This document shows, piece after piece, positions 1 to 9,306 of a stretch of DNA of 34,695 nt. Made by a program: the position numbers and the translations under genes. Location: positions 1 to 34,695 of the forward strand of contig JALKBU010000533.1 of assembly GCA_023091735.1 (NCBI GenBank), in the 5' to 3' direction. Each line of letters begins with the position of its first letter. Position 1 is the stretch's first letter. Source of the stretch: Trichomonas tenax. Its lineage: Eukaryota > Parabasalia > Trichomonadida > Trichomonadidae. The notes below the pieces were generated by a model. The model saw only the letters and a list, made by a program, of their open reading frames with translations. It had not been told where the DNA came from and ran no database searches.

Positions 1-36
1 GGCTTCTTCAACATCAAGGACACACAACTCGAATAA
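1..36 (+). CDS. 3' end of an unidentified gene (partial)
   Basis: Read from base 1, frame 1 gives GFFNIKDTQLE followed by a TAA stop at 34-36. The codons are C-ending and much less AT-rich than the T-rich tract that follows, which suits the tail of a coding region running in from the left edge. Eleven residues are too few to identify a family. The stop is followed by about 118 bases of T-rich spacer before the next gene on the same strand. Confidence 0.4.
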   Translation, partial: GFFNIKDTQLE

Positions 37-141
37 ACGAAAAATTGCCTTCTTTTTTTGGCATCACTTTGTCAACTTCTTTATTTTTTCTCACTATCTC
101 TATTTTCACGAACTTATCCTATTTACTATCATTGTCACTTT

Positions 142-147
142 TCATTT
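142..147 (+). promoter_or_regulatory. Initiator element (TCATTT)
   Basis: TCATTT matches the trichomonad initiator TCA(+1)Y(T/A). The presumed +1 A is at 144, which is 11 nt before the TTG at 155. The same 11-nt distance separates the initiator and the ATG of the gene starting at 22367. The fit supports translation beginning at 155 despite the missing ATG. Confidence 0.5.
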
Positions 148-154
148 ATAAAAA

Positions 155-1312
155 TTGAATCTCAACATTCAAGATCGATTTATCCTGTTCAATAGGAACA
201 TAAAGAGGAGTCCAAAGCTGTTCTACAGGGTTCTCAAGTACATTCTAAATTTTATCGATTACTTTGGAGGTTTCTATACCAATATTATCACAGGAATTAT
301 TGTTTTTATTTATTGTATCATCAATAAAATCATTCACAGATGCGATTTTAAGCATTCGAAGCTCGAACTAAAGACATTTAGAAAGTCAGTTCTTCATTTT
401 GTTGGTAATTACACCGCAAAATTTATTGTTCCCATATTCAGGAATCTTGGAATTCAACCAGAAGCTGCATACTACGTCCTATATTGGATAGATATGTTTT
501 TATCTACCGTTACAACATTTCATCTTTTCAGTTCCATTTATTATGTCATTAAAATGGCAATCGATAACGATTTATTCTCTATGACAAGGCAGTCATTCGT
601 CAAATTTATATTATTCACTTCAAAGATGAATCAGGCAAGAAAAGATTCTGATTCAATTAAATCATTCACGAAGAATGTTAAAGATATGAAAGGAGTAAAG
701 GGTACAAAGTACCTCCAGAAGGGGCTTAAGAGCGCATCAAAGCGCAGAGCAGTATATAAAAAGTCTGTAAATCGATTAATGAATGAAATCGACATCACTC
801 AAGAGTCACTCCAAGAGATAAAGCAAATTATCATTCATGACATTCAAATGGAGCCTCTTAAATCACATTTTAGGATAATTATCTCTTCATTAGATAAATG
901 CAGCACACAAATCTATAATATTATTGCTGCTACACATAAATCATTTGTTATCATCAGTTCCAAGCTTTGGAAGTTCGTTCTTGCAAATGTTAAGCCAGAA
1001 ATGCCAAAACACATATCTAGGATATGGAAGAAGATGTATATTCGCGTAATTCGTCATATAAATTCCGATGTTATGAAAGATTATGCTGTTGATCAAGCAC
1101 AAGACTTCATTTGGGCTGTTTTCCCAAGATCTCCTGATTTATCCCCAATGCAAGTGTGGGCAATTATATTTATTAACAAAAGAAGGAAGTATGGCTTGAG
1201 AACGCACAAATGTCCACATTGTGACAAAATTATTCCAAATGAATTCGAAGATTGCGATAAATATAGAAAATGGCTTCTCGATAATAACTACAATGATATA
1301 CACTTTGACTGA
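155..1312 (+). CDS. Unrecognised membrane protein; start codon disrupted (ATTG for ATG)
   Basis: The frame encodes 385 residues. I do not recognise the family. Residues about 25-62 and 105-133 are hydrophobic (for example IITGIIVFIYCII) and are probably membrane-associated. Residues 155-215 are Lys-rich and polar. The C-terminus has a CPHC pair followed by a further Cys (residues about 350-366), perhaps a small metal-binding knuckle. The frame opens at a TTG directly after an in-frame TAA, and the first in-frame ATG is only at residue 114 (494-496). An initiator lies 11 nt upstream of 155. Removing one T from AAAATTGAAT would restore ATG at this point without changing the downstream frame. 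So the gene either has a recent 1-nt insertion inside its start codon, starts at a non-ATG codon, or contains a sequence error. The rest of the frame is intact, so decay, if any, is recent. Confidence 0.65.
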   Translation: MNLNIQDRFILFNRNIKRSPKLFYRVLKYILNFIDYFGGFYTNIITGIIVFIYCIINKIIHRCDFKHSKLELKTFRKSVLHFVGNYTAKFIVPIFRNLGIQPEAAYYVLYWIDMFLSTVTTFHLFSSIYYVIKMAIDNDLFSMTRQSFVKFILFTSKMNQARKDSDSIKSFTKNVKDMKGVKGTKYLQKGLKSASKRRAVYKKSVNRLMNEIDITQESLQEIKQIIIHDIQMEPLKSHFRIIISSLDKCSTQIYNIIAATHKSFVIISSKLWKFVLANVKPEMPKHISRIWKKMYIRVIRHINSDVMKDYAVDQAQDFIWAVFPRSPDLSPMQVWAIIFINKRRKYGLRTHKCPHCDKIIPNEFEDCDKYRKWLLDNNYNDIHFD

Positions 1313-1785
1313 TATGTAATATGATTATGTTTGATTAAATTTTATATATATATTTTCTAATTTTCTAATTATCCCCTACAGACATTTCCCTTACACATGG
1401 AAGGTGATACACATTAATTCTTCTAAATTTTTGGTGAAAAATATTCAATTTTGGAAGTCCGGCAACAATAGCGCAAATGAAGGTTATACTATGAGTAAAT
1501 CAAGACACTCAAATGTTTAGAACGTGCTGATAATGTTCAATCTGTTGATATGACTGATCAACTCCAAATAACTTTTTTTAAAAGGCAATCACACAGCATT
1601 GTAACAACACCATAAAAGTGAAGGTAGCATTTAGACCATTGGACGTGGGATGACTATCAAGACCGAAAATAAGACAACAAAGATTTAGAAAACAACAAAA
1701 ATAGTCATAAAAACGCGCTCAAAAACCCAAAATCAACAGTGGTAACAAAAGTGATGTCAACGATAAAAAAGTGTAAAAATAAATA
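1313..1785. other. Intergenic stretch with faint coding-like remnant
   Basis: There is no full gene here. On the + strand around 1510-1615 one frame reads TLKCLERADNVQSVDMTDQL and ends at a TAA. It has no ATG and a stop lies just before it. This may be a fragment of a decayed gene, or chance. The last 30 bases before 1786 are A-rich. They contain CAACGATA at 1758-1765, close to the Myb recognition element TAACGATA described for a Trichomonas vaginalis promoter. Confidence 0.3.
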
Positions 1786-2244
1786 ATGTTGAATGGACTC
1801 AAAATACCGATAAACGATGCAAAGAAGTACTATAAAAACAACCAAATCATTGAAGCAATCGATTGCTACGAATTAGTCATCAAAGATTGCTATGTTTCCA
1901 AAGAAGTTGATGATTCGTTTATCGAAAACTTCTGTGAAGCCGTTTCAAACATTATTGTCATTGCCAAGAAGATCGGATACAAGGGGGCTGACGAGGTACA
2001 AGCGATTATGGATGAACATCTTCAGCATCAAGCCGCAGCACAGATCATAGATGACAACGAAAAGAGAAATGCAAAAACATTGCAGATAACAGTTGAAACC
2101 GCGGATCAAATTGTACCACATATCGCTAAAATTAGAAATCTTTACGGGGAAAAGGGCTCAAATACAAACTTATATATTATTGCTGGTACTGCTGCTTTGG
2201 GCGCTGCGTTCCTTATTTACTTCGTCATGTCAAAAAGGAAGTAA
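1786..2244 (+). CDS. Small tail-anchored protein with TPR/MIT-like helices
   Basis: The product has 152 residues. Residues 8-35 (NDAKKYYKNNQIIEAIDCYE) resemble one TPR or MIT helical hairpin. The middle is helical and polar. Residues about 127-148 form one hydrophobic segment (LYIIAGTAALGAAFLIYFVM) followed by a short basic tail, SKRK, which is the layout of a C-terminal tail anchor. Size, N-terminal TPR-like helix and short basic tail resemble the organelle fission adaptor Fis1, but similarity by eye is too weak to name it. A hydrogenosomal or ER outer-surface protein is an inference. No signal peptide is present. The ATG is the first in frame after an A-rich leader. The gene converges on the B56 gene at 2402. 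Confidence 0.75.
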   Translation: MLNGLKIPINDAKKYYKNNQIIEAIDCYELVIKDCYVSKEVDDSFIENFCEAVSNIIVIAKKIGYKGADEVQAIMDEHLQHQAAAQIIDDNEKRNAKTLQITVETADQIVPHIAKIRNLYGEKGSNTNLYIIAGTAALGAAFLIYFVMSKRK

Positions 2245-2401
2245 GCACTTCATAATATCATCAAATAGTATTTCTCTTTTTTATTAAACAACCTACGTTA
2301 AAACAATTAGCAGACATTGCATCAACATCGTTTTTTTTAATAACAAAAATAATAAAAAACAATAATATTCTAACTTCTAAAATATCGCGAAATATATGAA
2401 G

Positions 2402-4051
2402 CTAATGAGCTCCAAATGGTCTAATAATTCTATTTGGCGCAGAGGAAGGTGCGACACAGTAAGAATTTGATCTCACGCGAGGCGCTCTCTTGATATATCC
2501 AGATCCTTGGCGAAATCCTACTGGCCTTGGTGTACATACATTTGTAATTTCAGTGAGCTTCCTCGAAAGATCAATCGATTGATCGATTTTTGCAGCTTCT
2601 CGTGCAATGTAAACCCAATACCTCAATTTCTTGCAGTCAGCATCATCTATTCCTGTTTCATTGTTGAGGTTCGATCCAAACTTGGGATCTTTCTTCAGAA
2701 GTATCGATAAAACAAAGTTCGCATTATTTCTCACAGTCGGAGACCAATGATTCTCTCTTGCATTGTATACGTGCACTGCAAATATCTGATTAATAAGCTT
2801 TAAATTCTCATTAATGATTCTATCAAAACCATGAGTTGTCCACATCTGAAATGCCGCCTCTGCTACTCTATAACACTCTGAGTCTGTTGAGTCAGCAATA
2901 ATGTGTAGAATTCTGTTGATAATAGGCTGTATTTCCTTACTTGGCATTTGTGGAAAGCATTTCATGAGCAAATAGAGGAATATGGACTGCTTTGCAAGCT
3001 TCGTGTATGGCCAATGTTTCAATATTTGATGAACAATGCAAATAGAATTGCGAGAATCGTCTTCTAAATATAAATCTACGAGAGATATCATGATTTGGTC
3101 ATAAAATGGCAGATTGATATCACTTATCAGTCGTATAACATAATATCGATAGAATCTTTTGAATGATGGGGGAATTTCGCCGAGATCTTTGATTATCTGT
3201 ACAAATGCTGTGAGAATTGTTAAAATTGTGTAGGGGTTTGGTGTAGAGTCTAAGTAGTTCTCAATGATATTAGCAAATTGCTTAACCAATGGATCGATAA
3301 ATTGTTGGAAAGTTGCAACATATTTTGTAATGAAAAGAACAATTTGCTGTCTTTCGCGTCCATCAGCTGTTCCAGCGACAAGCAATATGGTGGAGAGTGT
3401 TTTAAAGTCGAAAAACGGTGCGTTTGGAAATTCGATCAAGATTTTCAACAATATAGAATAAGCAATGCTGATATGAGGCCAAGATGGTTCTGTAAATGGC
3501 GACACATCATGGTTTTCGAGTGCTAAAGGATCAATTGTTTGTAATCTTCGAACAATATTTCTCATAACCATTTTGTACAAGTATTTGAAGTTCTTATCTG
3601 TCAATTTTGTTGACTGAGGTATTGCTCCTAAAAACAAACGATATAATTCTGTGAGATGTGTAGTTTTTCGTTCAATCGATTCTTTTTCGGCTTCTTCATC
3701 TGCGAATGGGCATATTTTGCAGCACGCCTCGACCTTGAGGTCGAAAATGTGTTGGAAAGAAGAGGATTCTACGTTCGGGAGGCTTGGAATATCATCAACT
3801 TGTACCGGAGCAAAATTACGGAAGACATCCATCTTCAAGAGGCTTGTCTGAGGGAACCTTATGTCAGCAATAGGAGAATCGAACAAGCTAAGATGATTAT
3901 CAGCTTCTTTTTTTGGAATATTCTCTTCCTGACTGCTCGTAAGTGATAGTGGAGGTATTGCGAGTTGCCCAGTTATGCGACGCACGGCAGGAGGGTTAGA
4001 TTTGAATAAACTGAGAGATGTTTTCTTATTCGAATACTGCCTACGTAGCAT
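2402..4051 (-). CDS. Protein phosphatase 2A regulatory subunit, B56 (B') family
   Basis: This is a 549-residue HEAT-like repeat protein. B56 subunits direct the PP2A core enzyme to its substrates. The family core runs from about residue 95 to 460. Recognisable blocks are the WPHISIAYSILLKILIEFPN segment (residues 191-210; WPHLQLVYE in animals), the ERQQIVLFITKYVATF helix (233-248), HQILKHWPYTKLAKQ (341-355), the AEAAFQMWTT block (397-406; AERALYYWNN in animals) and NHWSPTVRNNANFVLSILLK (434-453). The N-terminal 90 residues are a divergent, probably disordered extension. The C-terminal 40 residues are basic and Ser-rich, with an RVRSNS motif that looks like a kinase site. Length is typical of the family. 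The ATG at 4051 is preceded by an A/T-rich leader without a clear initiator. Assignment to the family is strong; substrate specificity cannot be read. Confidence 0.9.
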   Translation of the reverse strand: MLRRQYSNKKTSLSLFKSNPPAVRRITGQLAIPPLSLTSSQEENIPKKEADNHLSLFDSPIADIRFPQTSLLKMDVFRNFAPVQVDDIPSLPNVESSSFQHIFDLKVEACCKICPFADEEAEKESIERKTTHLTELYRLFLGAIPQSTKLTDKNFKYLYKMVMRNIVRRLQTIDPLALENHDVSPFTEPSWPHISIAYSILLKILIEFPNAPFFDFKTLSTILLVAGTADGRERQQIVLFITKYVATFQQFIDPLVKQFANIIENYLDSTPNPYTILTILTAFVQIIKDLGEIPPSFKRFYRYYVIRLISDINLPFYDQIMISLVDLYLEDDSRNSICIVHQILKHWPYTKLAKQSIFLYLLMKCFPQMPSKEIQPIINRILHIIADSTDSECYRVAEAAFQMWTTHGFDRIINENLKLINQIFAVHVYNARENHWSPTVRNNANFVLSILLKKDPKFGSNLNNETGIDDADCKKLRYWVYIAREAAKIDQSIDLSRKLTEITNVCTPRPVGFRQGSGYIKRAPRVRSNSYCVAPSSAPNRIIRPFGAH

Positions 4052-4340
4052 TTTGTGTTAACTTTTTAATTTTTCTATACAAATTTCGATTTTGCTATAT
4101 ATACTATGATATATCTGATTCAACAGAAATTAAAATGCTAACAATAAAACGTCACTTTTCAAAATTAAGTTTGAAAAATTTGCTATTGTAAAACAGATAG
4201 GGAAAGACAGTTTTCTTTATGCTATTTGTAGGGTATAAAGAGTCAAAAAGTGATGTATTTACATGGCAGTTCTTAATTTGTTTTGACACGTAAAGTCTGC
4301 CATGATAACAAAGGGTGTTCTATTAAGCTTGATATGCACT
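4052..4340. other. Intergenic spacer between B56 gene and HECT relic
   Basis: This is an AT-rich spacer without a supported gene. The HECT reading upstream stops at 4341-4343. I found no continuation of the HECT C-lobe, with its catalytic cysteine, in any minus-strand frame here, so the relic appears truncated rather than merely frameshifted. Confidence 0.5.
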
Positions 4341-6545
4341 CTAGCAAGCTTGGAACTTAATGAGATAATTCCAGAACACTGGTGGGAATAAAAGTTCTTG
4401 AACAAGACCTGTGCGCATGATCATTCCTATATAGCTCCAATAATAATGTACATATGTTTCTTTTCCTCAGAACTCTTGCTTGGGATAGGAAGAAATCTGT
4501 CTCTGTAGTATCCAACTTGAGCCCTTCCATTCGGAGTTTGACAAACAATATCACATTGTGGTGAAACAAGGTCTTTGGCACATTCAGTAACAAACTCTCT
4601 TGCAAGATCTCCCAAATCTAAACCATTTTCGCCTGTGAAAGTAACCTTCCATGGCTTGTCTGTCAGACAATGAAGTTCTAATGGACTTGAAATAGCACGT
4701 GCAACTTGACTGATAATCGATGCAATTGGTAATCTTTGGCCTCGAACTTCAGCGCCAAACTTTCGATTAATTGTGAGAGATGGAGCTTTATCATCTCCGA
4801 CTTCTTTGACCACATCAATGAATGAAGATAGTTTAAGTGCTGAAGAGATGAAAGGAGACAAAAATTGATTCGAAATATCATCCTTCGTATCAATGATTTT
4901 ATTGGCTTGCAACCAATTAACAATTAGAAGTGGTACTGAACGAATGTATATAAGATGGTATGGATACCCAGAAAGCTTAAAACTGAATAACAGCGAAGGA
5001 TTAAAGTTGATGTTAAGTGTATCTGAGTTAAGCATTGATGATGGGAAACATTTAGTAATTGCACGATCGAGGTTAATGTTCCACTTTGTAATGAACTTAA
5101 TATCGTTAGTGAATTGATCCTTATATTGATTTATTACACTCGAAATATCAGGCTGATCATCGCTTTCAATAAGAAAATCGTGAGATGCCCATGATATGTT
5201 ATTTTCTAAATAAATGTAAAACTGACGATCGTCATTTGTATTGATATCTTTTGTGACTTCTTCAGTGTTTCCTTTATCTGTTGTTCTGCTGACATAAAGT
5301 TTATCATTGTAGGAGTTATGAATAAATGAAATATGAAAAGTCTTTGGTAAAAATGATGTGAATCGAATTTGAAGAAGTTTTCCATCATTGAGAATTGTCT
5401 TGTCAACAGGAGGCGCATGAATCATCATAATTGCTCAATAATAGAGTAATAAATAAAATGGATATCCTTCGATATATGATCTTGGCTCTAGAAGTTTCTT
5501 AACATATGGAACAACATCTTGGCAATTGTCTTTCTGAAGCTTAAGAGGTATAAATATATCTCGTAAAACAAGTGGTGTTGTTTGAAGATCTTTGAAGGAT
5601 TCACGTTCAATCTGAGTGCAAAACTCAGGGAAGCTCATCTTGATATCAGGAATGGACTTTTCTTTGTATAGTATTTTTGCAGCTTGGACATAATTTATCA
5701 GTGATAAATTCTTCTTCGAATTGTTTTTCTCAATGAAGTCACAAACGAAATTGATGCGCTGAATTAAACGACCTGAAAGATCAGAAATCGACAAAGGCAT
5801 TTCTGAACCGAAATACTGAACAATTTCATTCCTGATGGTGAAGACATACCGTGAGCGAGCGAAAAGTGAATCGAACAAACATATACTAAGGTTAATATGC
5901 ATATCTTTGGCATTTTCTGGAGGAATTGAAGCAGTGTTAGCAGTCAAATATTTAACAGCGTACTTAAACAAAATTGCAAGGTCGACAAAAGTACCAAATA
6001 AAGATTCATTGGTGTATTTTGATAATGCAATAAAAACAAAAGAATTTTGCCTTCTAATTAGAATACGTTCTCCCTCTACAATTATCAGTTCACGTGGAAT
6101 ATTTGTGAAATCTGGATAAGCAATGAACCAAGCAACAACGCCATCACGACCGATGAGCTTACTGTTCCAATCTTTCGTTGGATCCAAGAGCATCACATTT
6201 GGATGACCTTCTATTGCAACGTTGTAATATACGTTGTTGAATCTCTTTATCTACTTCGTTGACCCACATTTCGATAAACTCATGGACCTTATTTGTGTCA
6301 GATATGTAGTCAAGTATTATATGTCGAGCCTGTTTGTATACTAGTAGTGATGTGAATCGTGGAGGAGTTGACTTGTCGAGGATGTTGAATGAGTAATCGA
6401 TAATATCCTTAGTATTAATTTTTTCACAAATGACAAGAAGGTGGAGCACATGATTGAGGAGTCCCTTCATGTCAATATTGAACCCCTGCATTATTTTATC
6501 AAATGAAGCAATGTTGTTAGCAACTATTCCAACTGATATCATCAA
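4341..6545 (-). pseudogene. HECT-type E3 ubiquitin ligase relic, frameshifted and truncated
   Basis: Three successive pieces of one protein read on the minus strand. The best-conserved part is the start of the HECT domain: KPWKVTFTGENGLDLGDLAR at about 4600-4650, then YRDRFLPIPSKSSEEKKHMY, then, in another frame, MIMRTGLVQELLFPPVFWNY at about 4365-4425, matching the HECT N-lobe. Lesions are a frameshift near 6225, where the continuation reads VAIEGHPNVMLLDPTKDWNS; an in-frame TGA at 5435-5437 between YPFYLLLYY and AIMMIHAPP; a frameshift at the TAG at 4427-4429; and a stop at 4341-4343. The C-lobe with the catalytic cysteine is missing. No start or N-terminal region was found upstream of 6545, although trichomonad HECT proteins are usually much longer. 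A functional ligase is therefore very unlikely. An expressed N-lobe fragment is possible but unsupported. Confidence 0.8.
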
Positions 6546-6549
6546 TAGA

Positions 6550-7587
6550 TATGGATGCTGCTATACAGCACATGCAAGGATTATTCGTCCTATAACAATA
6601 AATGGACATCAATATCTGAAAACGAATAAGCCTAGGCTACTGTATAAGATGCAAGTACTTACAAGGCAATGGTGTGAAATTTCAAAATATTCATATAATG
6701 TAAAACTAATATTATTAACTTATATTGTAAATATTAACTCCCCAGAAGATACTTATTTTGGTTTCATCATCTTGGAATCAGATTCTGTTGAAGATCCAAT
6801 GACAAATTTAATTTGGAATTTTGAATAGTTTACATTTTTTGTTTTGTATTTTTGGCAAAAAACTCTTTCCCAGGTAAAGATGTTTACATTTTTATAACTC
6901 CATATGTATTCCCTATAGGCACATTTTTATTTGCATTTGATTTTGCTGTCCTTTGGGAGCTTTCCTTTTAGTTTGGTGAGATATGAAAAAAGATGGCAGG
7001 GTATATTATTTTCAATGTTAATTAATATTACAGCCATTAACTGCAATTCCGCAGACAGTATTTTGTCACATGTCTTATCCTTACTATAATATATAAGTAT
7101 TGCATGTTGAAGTTTAATATTAAAAAAGGAGCATCAAAACAACTTCGCTAATTGCTCATCTCTGCTGGCGATTGGATTCATTCGATTTAACATAATTATA
7201 AGCTATGCAAGTGATGAATGTGATAATATAGATGCAGTTTAAAATGATTAAATTGCATAAATCATAAAATCATCGAAATTGAATTCTTTATTTTTTCGTT
7301 TAGTATGTTGTTTTGAAAAGTAGACGATATACTTTTGTGGACAATTGCTCATACCTTCATATTATGCTATCACAAAGTTTCTAAATGAAATCTATGAAGT
7401 TACAGCAAATTTGATTTTGAAAATTGATATTTAAAATCAGCATATTGGAGACTATAAAAAGTCGCATAACTGCTATTAATAAAAAAGCACATATAACTAA
7501 TGCATGTCGAATTATCTTTATTTGGCAATGAGTTATTGACAAAATATGTAAAAAAATGTAAACTATTCAAAGTTCCCCATTTTTTTC
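6550..7587. other. Long gene-poor stretch
   Basis: No gene is convincingly supported. A + strand open frame runs across the HECT 5' end to 6828 and has ordinary-looking codons after 6700, but no recognisable domain. The sequence becomes very AT-rich after 6840. CCTTTTAG at 6964-6971 is identical to the M5 promoter motif described for T. vaginalis, yet the ATGs after it open frames of only about a dozen codons. CCATTT at 7577-7582 may be the initiator for the gene at 7588. Confidence 0.4.
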
Positions 7588-8934
7588 ATGAATGGCGGGA
7601 ATGTGTACGGACACCAGCAGAACGAGAATCCGCCTGTCCAAAATTCGAGATTTCCCATCCCGCAGGGCCAGCAGCAATCATCGCAGATGAACAGGGCAAT
7701 GTATCAACAAGCGTTGAACAGCCAGAATCAATTTCTGCGACAAAACCCGCAAATCATGTCACAACTCCAAGCGATGTACGCTCCAAACATACAGCAGGGG
7801 CAGATGCAGGGACAGGCACAGGTTTTGCCACCAGGCCAGCAGCAGCAAGCAACAAATCAAACAAAAAAGCGTGCAAAACAACAACCACAGAAACGACCGT
7901 ACGCACAACAGCCTTATCCATTCCAGCAGCAGTACATGGTGCATCAACAACCTCAACAACAGCCTCAAGATTACATTAAAAACGCATTATCGAAATTGCC
8001 TGATGATACGTTAGAATTGTTCTTCAAATTATACAACATTCCGCAGAAAAAGACAAAAGATCAACGAATTCAGATGTTTATTGATATGCTTCCGGAATTA
8101 AATCAAGCATTTCCGGATGCAGCAAAATTCATTGCAAATTACCAACTCGGAAATCCAGATTCCATCAAAGCATTTCGAGATCCGCTGTTACCATCGGTTT
8201 TTCAACGCACTAAAGGAACTTCTCCTTCATATTTTTTAATTAACAAAAATCTTAAAGAAATGATCGAATATGTACGTTCTACACGTGAAATGAAACAGAA
8301 TGATATGATTATCGGCACTTTTATAACAATTCAAAATCAACCAACACGAGGAAAGCTTTACAAACAAATCGATAAAGACAGAAGAACAGAAATTCCTCCG
8401 GTGCACTTCGGAGAAGTCTTTGAAAGTTTCGTTATTCATCCAAGTGAACAAATGCCGATGAAATTTATATTAGCTCCAGAATTACTTTCAGATCAACCAC
8501 CTACATTCTTAATTATACAAATGGTAACGCGTAAAAGTTGGATTGACGTTGTTACTTCTTTAACAAAAAACGATCAGCAATTCAATCCTTATTTAATAGG
8601 AGACACTATTCAGGCATCGCACACTGTAAATGGCGTTCAATGCCAAATAGATGCAGTCAGCATTTTCGAAGAAACATGCAATTCTTACAATTCAATATGT
8701 CCGCGTTGTCGTCATCCGATATTATTGAAAGATTTATCATTTACATTCGCTCAAGATAGCCCCATATCTTTTCCAGATGCTCATGTCGCAGATTATATTT
8801 CTCTTGAATTATATGGAGCAAGAAACTTACTTGCTAATAAAGGTACACCAGAAACTTACCATGAAGAGCCAATTAATTTTAATTTTGGTACTGTTAATGA
8901 ATATTTATCATCCATTGATGATACTTTGTTATGA
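7588..8934 (+). CDS. Gln-rich protein with SAP-like segment and CPxC motif; possibly PIAS-like
   Basis: The product has 448 residues. Residues 1-130 are low-complexity, rich in Gln, Pro and Asn, with a short basic patch (KKRAKQQPQKRP, about 92-103) that could be a nuclear signal. Residues about 132-172 (NALSKLPDDTLELFFKLYNI and onward) look like a SAP-type two-helix DNA-binding motif. The C-terminal 270 residues look folded. They carry CNSYNSICPRCRHPILLKDL (around 367-386), whose CPRC...LLKDLSF part resembles the second half of an SP-RING zinc finger. SAP plus SP-RING is the layout of PIAS/Siz SUMO ligases, but the first half of the finger is not visible, so this is only a suggestion. The ATG at 7588 lies 9 nt after the A of a CCATTT initiator-like site. 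The long open frame at 7500-7979 in another frame is a by-product of the CAG/CAA-rich tract. Confidence 0.8.
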   Translation: MNGGNVYGHQQNENPPVQNSRFPIPQGQQQSSQMNRAMYQQALNSQNQFLRQNPQIMSQLQAMYAPNIQQGQMQGQAQVLPPGQQQQATNQTKKRAKQQPQKRPYAQQPYPFQQQYMVHQQPQQQPQDYIKNALSKLPDDTLELFFKLYNIPQKKTKDQRIQMFIDMLPELNQAFPDAAKFIANYQLGNPDSIKAFRDPLLPSVFQRTKGTSPSYFLINKNLKEMIEYVRSTREMKQNDMIIGTFITIQNQPTRGKLYKQIDKDRRTEIPPVHFGEVFESFVIHPSEQMPMKFILAPELLSDQPPTFLIIQMVTRKSWIDVVTSLTKNDQQFNPYLIGDTIQASHTVNGVQCQIDAVSIFEETCNSYNSICPRCRHPILLKDLSFTFAQDSPISFPDAHVADYISLELYGARNLLANKGTPETYHEEPINFNFGTVNEYLSSIDDTLL

Positions 8935-9306
8935 TATTGTTATTATATTAAATTGTTGTTTATAGATTTCAAATATCAAAGACATTGTATCAATTTTTAA
9001 TCAATATTCAATTCAATTATAGAAATATTTCAATTTGTATAGTGTATTACTTATGGCTTTGATATAGTAAAACTAATGAAAGCAGCCATGTAAGTCAGAG
9101 TTTAATTATTAATTTTGAAAGCAATATTATTAAAATATTCCATTAACTGCATTAAATTTATTAATCTTTGGCCGTTGTAAACTAAGTTATAATATGTGTA
9201 AACTTGATTCATAATTTTTTTTTAATTTTGATATTTTCTTTGTTATTGGATGATCACATCGAAAAACATAAAACTTGGACATATTAGGCATTTATTCGTA
9301 ACCCTC
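8935..9306. other. Intergenic spacer, nothing recognised
   Basis: AT-rich spacer between the Gln-rich protein gene and the convergent methyltransferase relic. I see no coding frame, repeat or RNA gene in it. Confidence 0.5.

Noticed and set aside
6454..6828. 124-codon + strand frame crossing the 5' end of the HECT relic
   Set aside because: Its first third is antisense to the recognisable HECT-relic frame. The remainder has no recognised domain and no initiator.
6964..6971. CCTTTTAG, identical to the M5 promoter motif
   Set aside because: The ATGs after it open frames of only about a dozen codons, so an 8-mer in AT-rich DNA is best treated as chance.
7500..7979. Long + strand frame rich in Thr and Ala overlapping the Gln-rich gene
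   Set aside because: It is the shifted reading of the CAG/CAA-rich tract of the gene at 7588. It has no domain, and the 7588 frame continues for 300 more residues of folded-looking protein.
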